DNA of 5,922 nt. Origin: Anaerolineaceae bacterium UBA5365 (GTDB taxonomy: Bacteria; Chloroflexota; Anaerolineae; Anaerolineales; Anaerolineaceae). The notes under the pieces were generated by a model. That model was not told the origin of the DNA. It did no database searches and was given only the letters and a program-made list of their open reading frames with translations. Below are positions 1 to 3,195 of this stretch, piece by piece. The stretch is from the NCBI GenBank assembly GCA_002407905.1, contig DHPL01000065.1, positions 47,784 to 53,705 of the forward strand. Reading direction: 5' to 3'. Every line of letters starts with the position of its first letter. Within the stretch, counting starts at the first letter, position 1. A program made the position numbers and the translations under genes.

Positions 1-211
1 TCATCGCCAGCATGCTCTTTCCGCTGGCGCTTGGCCCGGCGATCACCCCCAGGCTTTTGCCCGGGTCTTTGCGGTCTTCCAGGAAGCGCAGCGCTTGCTC
101 CAGCACCCGGCGCTGTTCGGCCAGGCCTGGGTAAAAGAGGCGGGTATCGGTATAATGCTGGAAGGGGTGTTCCAGGAATCGGGCATCGAGCAACTTGGAA
201 GCTGTGAGCAT
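1..211 (-). CDS. P-loop (AAA/ExeA-like) ATPase, N-terminal part, runs off the left edge
   Basis: Seventy codons are visible, from ATG (211-209, minus strand) to the window edge, with no stop. The end of the visible part holds a complete Walker A motif, GPSASGKS (residues 59-66). Before it comes a segment of the type HPFQHYTDTRLFY (residues 15-27), then a charged helix LAEQRRVLEQALRFLED and a beta strand LGVIAG. This arrangement resembles the N-terminus of ExeA/TniB-like AAA ATPases (a 'HPF...D.R.FY' lead-in, a helix, then the P-loop), which are seen in secretion-associated, transposition and uncharacterised ATP-dependent systems. Walker B, sensor and C-terminal domains are outside the window, so the specific role cannot be decided. 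The start is supported by an AGGTG ribosome-binding site (220-216) four bases upstream and by a promoter at 240-268. The gene is divergent from the ParA-like gene and shares its repeat-rich control region, which suggests co-regulation. Confident as a P-loop NTPase; the ExeA/TniB resemblance is inference. Confidence 0.8.
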   Translation of the reverse strand, partial: MLTASKLLDARFLEHPFQHYTDTRLFYPGLAEQRRVLEQALRFLEDRKDPGKSLGVIAGPSASGKSMLAM

Positions 212-239
212 AGCGCACCTTTAACTTTGATCTGTAAAA

Positions 240-268
240 AGTATCCATTCTGCCGGCACTTAAGTCAA
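240..268 (-). promoter_or_regulatory. Predicted promoter of the leftward ATPase gene
   Basis: On the minus strand TTGACT (268-263) is followed after 17 bases by GATACT (245-240). This is a good sigma70-type -35/-10 pair and predicts a transcript start near 233, about 22 bases before the ATG at 211. The -35 hexamer overlaps the TCAAGTTAAAT motif copy at 265-275, so a protein bound there would block this promoter. Predicted from sequence only. Confidence 0.55.
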
Positions 269-334
269 GTTAAATCAAAAAGCAATTTACTTGAATCAAC
301 TGCGGCATAAAATCCTCTCTGAACACAGTCTACC

Positions 335-362
335 TTGAAAAATGGACCAACTCAAGTAAAAT
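335..362 (+). promoter_or_regulatory. Predicted promoter and ribosome-binding site of the parA-parB operon
   Basis: TTGAAA (335-340), a 16-base spacer and TAAAAT (357-362) form a good sigma70-like promoter. It predicts a start near 369 and a leader of about 18 bases. A strong Shine-Dalgarno GGGAGG (375-380) lies six bases before the ATG at 387, which fixes the ParA start. The -10 lies inside the third TCAAGT-type motif (352-362), implying repression by whatever binds that motif. Confidence 0.6.
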
Positions 363-386
363 AGGAAAGAACTTGGGAGGTTCCAA

Positions 387-1217
387 ATGGCGATCATTTC
401 CCTGATCAACCGCAAGGGCGGGGTTGGCAAGTCCACTATTTCACTCAATCTGGCAGCCGGCCTGGCCACGCACGAAGCCCGCAAGCCGGGCGGCAAGTCG
501 GTCCTGCTCATTGATATGGACGACCAGCTTTCGGCTACCATCACCGCCATGGGGGGCGGCTTTGGCCAGGACTTCCAGCGGGCGATCACAGCCCAGCCCA
601 ACTTTGCCCAAGCCCTGGCGGAAGGCTCGGTGGCCTCAGAAAGCCTGATCATCGATAGCCTCGTCCCGCGCAGCCGGGAGGAGAAGGTCAAGACCTTTCT
701 GACGAATAAAGCCAGCATGGAGGGCCTGGAAGCCGCCCTCAAGGCCCAGACTGACCCGGCATTCCAGCTAACCTACTTTTTGGAGCCCTTCCGCAACGAA
801 TACGCCCACATCATCATCGATAACCCGCCCTCGGCCGGCATGCTGCCCCTGAATTCCCTGGTCGCTTCCAGCCACGTGCTCATCCCCATCGAGCCGGACG
901 GCCTCTCCCTGATCGGCCTGGCAGACATCCTGCGCATGGTCGAGAGCGTGCGCTCCACCACCAATCCGGGCCTCTCCGTACTGGGCATCATCCCCAGCCG
1001 CTTCCGCATCGTCCGCCGCCAAAGCCGCGACGTGATCGAATCGATGGAGCGCATGTATGGCCACCTCCTCCTGCCCTACATCAAGGATCTGGCCGATATC
1101 TCTGCCGCGACCACCGCCGGATACGACGTTTTTTCCTACTGCCCTGAGAAATCCCAGGCCTACCGCTGCTTCTCCAACCTGGTGGATGCGGTTTTGGGCA
1201 AGCTGGGACAGGTTTAG
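387..1217 (+). CDS. parA: ParA-family (Soj/MinD-type) partition ATPase
   Basis: This 276-residue protein belongs to the deviant-Walker-A ATPase family, which moves or positions DNA or protein cargo by ATP-dependent dimerisation on the nucleoid. The N-terminal P-loop is RKGGVGKST (residues 9-17), with the signature lysine K10 and the catalytic lysine K15. The Walker A' motif is LLIDMDDQ (40-47), with Asp where many ParAs have Pro (DxDPQ). Walker B is IIIDNPPS (142-149). A basic stretch RFRIVRRQSR (205-214) could contribute to non-specific DNA contact, which is inference. There is no N-terminal HTH extension, so it resembles the short Soj/type Ib ParAs rather than P1/F ParA/SopA, and autoregulation would probably need the partner protein. 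The start is supported by GGGAGG six bases upstream. The ParB-like gene follows after 23 bp, giving a classical two-gene partition operon. Family is certain; cargo (chromosome, integrated element or other) is not. Confidence 0.93.
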   Translation: MAIISLINRKGGVGKSTISLNLAAGLATHEARKPGGKSVLLIDMDDQLSATITAMGGGFGQDFQRAITAQPNFAQALAEGSVASESLIIDSLVPRSREEKVKTFLTNKASMEGLEAALKAQTDPAFQLTYFLEPFRNEYAHIIIDNPPSAGMLPLNSLVASSHVLIPIEPDGLSLIGLADILRMVESVRSTTNPGLSVLGIIPSRFRIVRRQSRDVIESMERMYGHLLLPYIKDLADISAATTAGYDVFSYCPEKSQAYRCFSNLVDAVLGKLGQV

Positions 1218-1229
1218 TGCCCACGGGCA
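1217..1229. promoter_or_regulatory. GTGCCCACGGGCA dyad between parA and parB: possible ParB-binding half or weak site
   Basis: The element begins at the last base of the parA stop codon. Its 5-bp arms TGCCC and GGGCA flank AC. It matches GTGCCCATGGGCA at 2436-2448 in 12 of 13 positions, so the same dyad brackets parB. The flanks here do not extend the symmetry (AG...AA), so this would be the weaker site. It could alternatively act as a small hairpin in the intercistronic mRNA affecting parB translation. Confidence 0.4.
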
Positions 1230-1240
1230 AATGAGGCGAT

Positions 1241-2377
1241 ATGAGTCCTGAAAAAAGCAAATTTGACGATCTGATCAACCGCACCACCGAAGCTTTCAGC
1301 GCTTCTTCTCAGGGTGCCGGCGAGCAGGCCGCCCCAGACGCACCGCGCTTGGTGAACCATCGCCAGAGTGTTTACCGGGTGCCCCTCGCCATGGTACGGC
1401 CGGACCGTTTTCAGGCGCGGTACATCCTGCCCTATGCTCTGCGCGAAGGCTTTTACCAGGGCGCGCGCGATTGGCGCCAAACCCTGGAACTCTGGCAGGC
1501 CATGGCCGAAACCGACCCGCTCATCCGCCGCGAGCTGGAGGAGCTAACTGCTCTGGGCGATTCCCTGCACGATGTGGGGCAGATCAAGCCCGTGACCGGC
1601 CAGGTGATCCAGCAGGACGGGCGTGACTTCTTCATGCTGCTCACCGGCGAGCGCCGTTTTTGGGCCACCGCCATCCGGGCGCTGGCTCAGCCCAGCCGCG
1701 AGGATCCGACCGTCCTCGCCCTCCTGGATAATGCGCCCAGCCTTGAAAAGCAGATCATGGAAAACATGGCCTATAAGGAGCTCACGCCGGTGGGCAAGGC
1801 CCGCGCCGCGGCGCGCATGGTCCTGGAGGCCAATGGGCTCAAGCCCCAGCCTGGCGCGGATGAAAGCGAGTTCTTCAAACAAGTTGCAGAATTGCGCCTC
1901 AGCGAGGAAACCCGGGCCCTCCTCCAAAAGGTGCTGGGGTTGGAACGCACCTACTACGGCCGCCTGATGCGCTTTTTTGAACTGCCCCCTGAGCTTCTGG
2001 AAATTGCCGACCGCGCTGAAATGCCCGAGCGTGTCCTGCGCGAACTGATGGCCTACGACCCCAAGTATTGGCAGCCAGCGGTCCTCTACTACGCCGAGCA
2101 TCCCGGCCGCAGTTACCTGGACATGCACACCTACCTGGAGAAGCTGGTTGGCCGCAGCAAGGAACGCGCCGTGCGCCTGCCCACCGACCCCGCCACCCGC
2201 CATGGCCGCGCCATCCGAAAGGCCCTGGCCGCCTTCCATGAGGTGCCCCAGGACGATAAGGCCGGCGCCATCGCCGATGCCTTGCTCTCCGAGACGCGCA
2301 AGGAGGACCAGCCAGCCCTGCTGGCAAACCTCGAGGCCCTCCGGGACGCCCTGCGCATCCGGGTTCAAAACCAATAA
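1241..2377 (+). CDS. parB: ParB-like DNA-binding (putative CTPase) partition protein, divergent
   Basis: This 378-residue protein follows the ParB/Spo0J layout: CTP-binding N-domain, then an HTH that reads a centromere. Visible landmarks are a VPLAMVRPDRFQAR lead-in (47-60, compare 'I.PNPFQPR'), SLHDVGQIKPV (108-118), the GERR box in LLTGERRFWAT (133-143) and ENMAYKELTPVGKARA (174-189, compare 'ENIQREDLNPIEEA'). The HTH spans about residues 215-270, with LGLERTYYGRLMRFFELPPE very like the ParB recognition region. About 40 extra residues (61-100) separate the QAR and SLHDVG elements that are almost adjacent in Spo0J. The usual Arg of ENxxR is Tyr178. The C-terminal ~100 residues are Ala/Leu/charged-rich and helical-looking and could be the dimerisation part. 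The start ATG has GAGG (1233-1236) four bases upstream; the ATG at 1231 meets a stop after six codons. It is co-transcribed with parA and ends just before an intrinsic terminator. Family is confident; whether it is a clamp-forming CTPase is open. Confidence 0.9.
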   Translation: MSPEKSKFDDLINRTTEAFSASSQGAGEQAAPDAPRLVNHRQSVYRVPLAMVRPDRFQARYILPYALREGFYQGARDWRQTLELWQAMAETDPLIRRELEELTALGDSLHDVGQIKPVTGQVIQQDGRDFFMLLTGERRFWATAIRALAQPSREDPTVLALLDNAPSLEKQIMENMAYKELTPVGKARAAARMVLEANGLKPQPGADESEFFKQVAELRLSEETRALLQKVLGLERTYYGRLMRFFELPPELLEIADRAEMPERVLRELMAYDPKYWQPAVLYYAEHPGRSYLDMHTYLEKLVGRSKERAVRLPTDPATRHGRAIRKALAAFHEVPQDDKAGAIADALLSETRKEDQPALLANLEALRDALRIRVQNQ

Positions 2378-2394
2378 CCTATACCCGAGAAATT

Positions 2395-2422
2395 AAGCCG
2401 GCAGCCGCCGGCTTTTTCTTTT
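2395..2422 (+). terminator. Intrinsic terminator of the parA-parB operon
   Basis: AAGCCGGC (2395-2402) and GCCGGCTT (2407-2414) make a perfect 8-bp stem with loop AGCC. A T-rich run (TTTTT C TTTT, 2413-2422) follows. The stem begins 18 bases after the parB stop codon. This is a textbook Rho-independent terminator and separates the operon from the synthase gene downstream. Confidence 0.93.
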
Positions 2423-2433
2423 AATCCCAGCCA

Positions 2434-2451
2434 CTGTGCCCATGGGCACAG
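2434..2451. promoter_or_regulatory. Perfect 18-bp palindrome after parB: candidate parS site
   Basis: CTGTGCCCATGGGCACAG is identical to its reverse complement. Its inner 16 bp, TGTGCCCATGGGCACA, match the length and the TGT...ACA ends of the classical chromosomal parS (TGTTTCACGTGAAACA). Half of the 16 positions are identical, and they are symmetric (TGT, C, G, ACA). The core recurs just before parB (1217-1229). It lies 11 bases past the terminator T-run, has no T-run of its own, and therefore looks like a protein-binding site rather than a second terminator. ParB as ligand is inference. Confidence 0.55.
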
Positions 2452-2701
2452 GCTAAGTCTCAAAATGACATATTTCTCCAACCTGCCCCAAGCCGCAACC
2501 TCTTCCACCCAAGAATAGCATCTGCGCGGCACCAGCCTAGCCGCGATAGCAGCGGCCTTACCTCTGCCTGCCCCTAAAATTCCCGCCTGCAATAGGGTAG
2601 GCTCGGGTTTATCTCTGTGCTCTACCTGTCTTAACTGCGTATAGATATACAGTGATTTCATCCAGGTCCGAGCCTCTTATTTTTCATCCCCGCAGAACCC
2701 T

Positions 2702-2751
2702 GGATGGCCCCTGGACCATCCTCTTGGCGCGAAACGCCCTGGGAATCCAGG
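2702..2751. other. Cluster of short hairpins in the intergenic region
   Basis: Three small inverted repeats follow one another. GGATGG (2702-2707) pairs with CCATCC (2716-2721), GGCG (2726-2729) with CGCC (2735-2738), and CCTGG (2738-2742) with CCAGG (2747-2751). The second and third share one base, so they cannot both form fully. No T-run follows on either strand close enough for a terminator. This could be part of a structured RNA or just GC-rich chance pairing. Confidence 0.25.
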
Positions 2752-2803
2752 CCAACCCGGCCTTGACTTGGCACATTTCAACACAGCTGCACCAGCCCCG
2801 CAG

Positions 2804-2817
2804 TTCATGATCATGAA
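2804..2817. repeat. Perfect 14-bp palindrome TTCATGATCATGAA
   Basis: The sequence equals its own reverse complement over 14 bp, and flanking bases do not extend it. It stands alone in the non-coding spacer, about 390 bp before the synthase start, and resembles a binding site for a dimeric regulator. No second copy was found in the window. Confidence 0.35.
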
Positions 2818-3195
2818 GTCCAATATCCTGATACCCACCGTTAATTGCGTATAGACATAACATGGACAAAGAATGTTTTCGATCAAGCGGGTGGGGCAGT
2901 ACCCCAACTCGTCAAGGTATCCCTCAATCATCGCGTCGATAAAACCCTGCAATTTCTGCTCTCTCGTCCCTCCCAGACACCCATAAAACCCTCGCTCCAG
3001 CTGCGTATAAGCGCCTAAAACCGCTGATAGACAGCCGTCCAGCTTCTGCTCAAAGCCGCAACTTGCCCAAAACCATCGGGTTTAACCCTATCAGGCTGCC
3101 TCAGGGCTGCTGCTGATAACGCAAATTCCGTCCCGTCCGGGGCCAAAACGCCTGCCAGAGCTCAAATGAGCCGGGACCATAACTGGAGCACAATA

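Larger units (their letters stand above)
219..362. repeat. Repeated TCAAGT(T)AAAT motif: putative shared operator of the divergent genes
   Basis: Three near-identical AT-rich motifs lie between the divergent genes. They are TCAAGTTAAAT at 265-275 (plus), TCAAGTAAAT at 294-285 (minus) and TCAAGTAAAAT at 352-362 (plus). A weaker TCAAAGTTAA reads on the minus strand at 230-221. The first two form an inverted repeat with a 9-base spacer and centres about 20 bp (two helical turns) apart. Copy one overlaps the leftward -35, copy three covers the rightward -10, and the weak copy sits in the leftward leader. This placement is typical of an autoregulatory operator. ParA or ParB of the adjacent operon is the obvious candidate binder, because autoregulation is common in partition operons, but the sequence does not say which protein binds. 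Confidence 0.6.
2631..3009. repeat. Dispersed TTAAYTGCGTATAGAYATA repeat (two strong copies, one short)
   Basis: TTAACTGCGTATAGATATA (2631-2649) and TTAATTGCGTATAGACATA (2841-2859) agree at 17 of 19 positions and start exactly 210 bp apart. A shorter copy, CTGCGTATAAG, lies at 3001-3011, 156 bp further on measured from the shared core. The first copy sits in an imperfect 20-bp dyad (2634-2653). Both spacings are multiples of three. On the minus strand every copy reads Tyr-Thr-Gln-Leu in the same frame, with synonymous differences (CAG/CAA, TTA/CTG). The copies could therefore be either protein-binding DNA repeats or relics of a repeated coding unit. Confidence 0.55.
2677..3081 (-). pseudogene. 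Possible degraded coding sequence with repeated peptide motifs (function unknown)
   Basis: On the minus strand the frame is open for 134 codons from just after a TAA (3084-3082) to a TAA at 2679-2677. The only candidate starts are internal (TTG at 2952, ATG at 2931), and neither has a convincing ribosome-binding site. Within the frame, EQKLDGCLSAVLGAY (DNA 3051-3007) and EQKLQGFIDAMIEGY (DNA 2961-2917) align without gaps at 7 of 15 residues plus several conservative changes. Codons of matching residues differ synonymously (AAG/AAA, CTG/TTG, GGC/GGT, TAT/TAC). YTQL occurs twice in this frame and a third time beyond the stop. Such a pattern suggests ancient coding repeats rather than random sequence. 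The second half of the frame (from about 2800 down) looks non-coding. I recognise no family, and it may simply be intergenic DNA. Confidence 0.25.
2423..3195. other. Long intergenic region without an intact gene
   Basis: About 770 bases lie between the parB terminator and the synthase start. I see no tRNA, rRNA or insertion-sequence ends and no convincing complete gene. The region holds the 18-bp palindrome (2434-2451), three TGCGTATA repeats (2635, 2845, 3001) and short hairpins (2702-2751 and 2892-2906). It also holds a perfect 14-bp palindrome (2804-2817) and an imperfect dyad ATCGGGTTTAACCCTAT (3075-3091) about 105 bases before the synthase. A possible coding remnant lies on the minus strand at 2677-3081. 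No clear -35/-10 pair for the synthase gene could be picked out. Confidence 0.6.

Noticed and set aside
95..310. 71-codon plus-strand frame over the divergent control region
   Set aside because: It overlaps the ATPase gene and both promoters. The translation has no recognisable features and no ribosome-binding site was seen.
296..742. 148-codon minus-strand frame opposite parA and its promoter
   Set aside because: Antisense to the ParA P-loop region and its control region; no recognisable domain.
1544..2374. 276-codon open frame on the minus strand opposite parB
   Set aside because: The plus-strand ParB-like protein has family motifs and a ribosome-binding site. This frame has neither.
2434..2451. 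Second intrinsic terminator
   Set aside because: The palindrome has no loop and no following T-run, so it is better read as a protein-binding site.
2365..2661. 98-codon minus-strand frame after parB
   Set aside because: It runs through the intrinsic terminator and the 18-bp palindrome into the parB end. No ribosome-binding site or domain; only the YTQL repeat is notable and is reported separately.
2423..3195. Insertion sequence, CRISPR array, tRNA or riboswitch in the spacer
   Set aside because: No terminal inverted repeats with target duplication, no regularly spaced identical repeats, no cloverleaf and no recognisable riboswitch core. The repeats present are too few and too unequally spaced for CRISPR.
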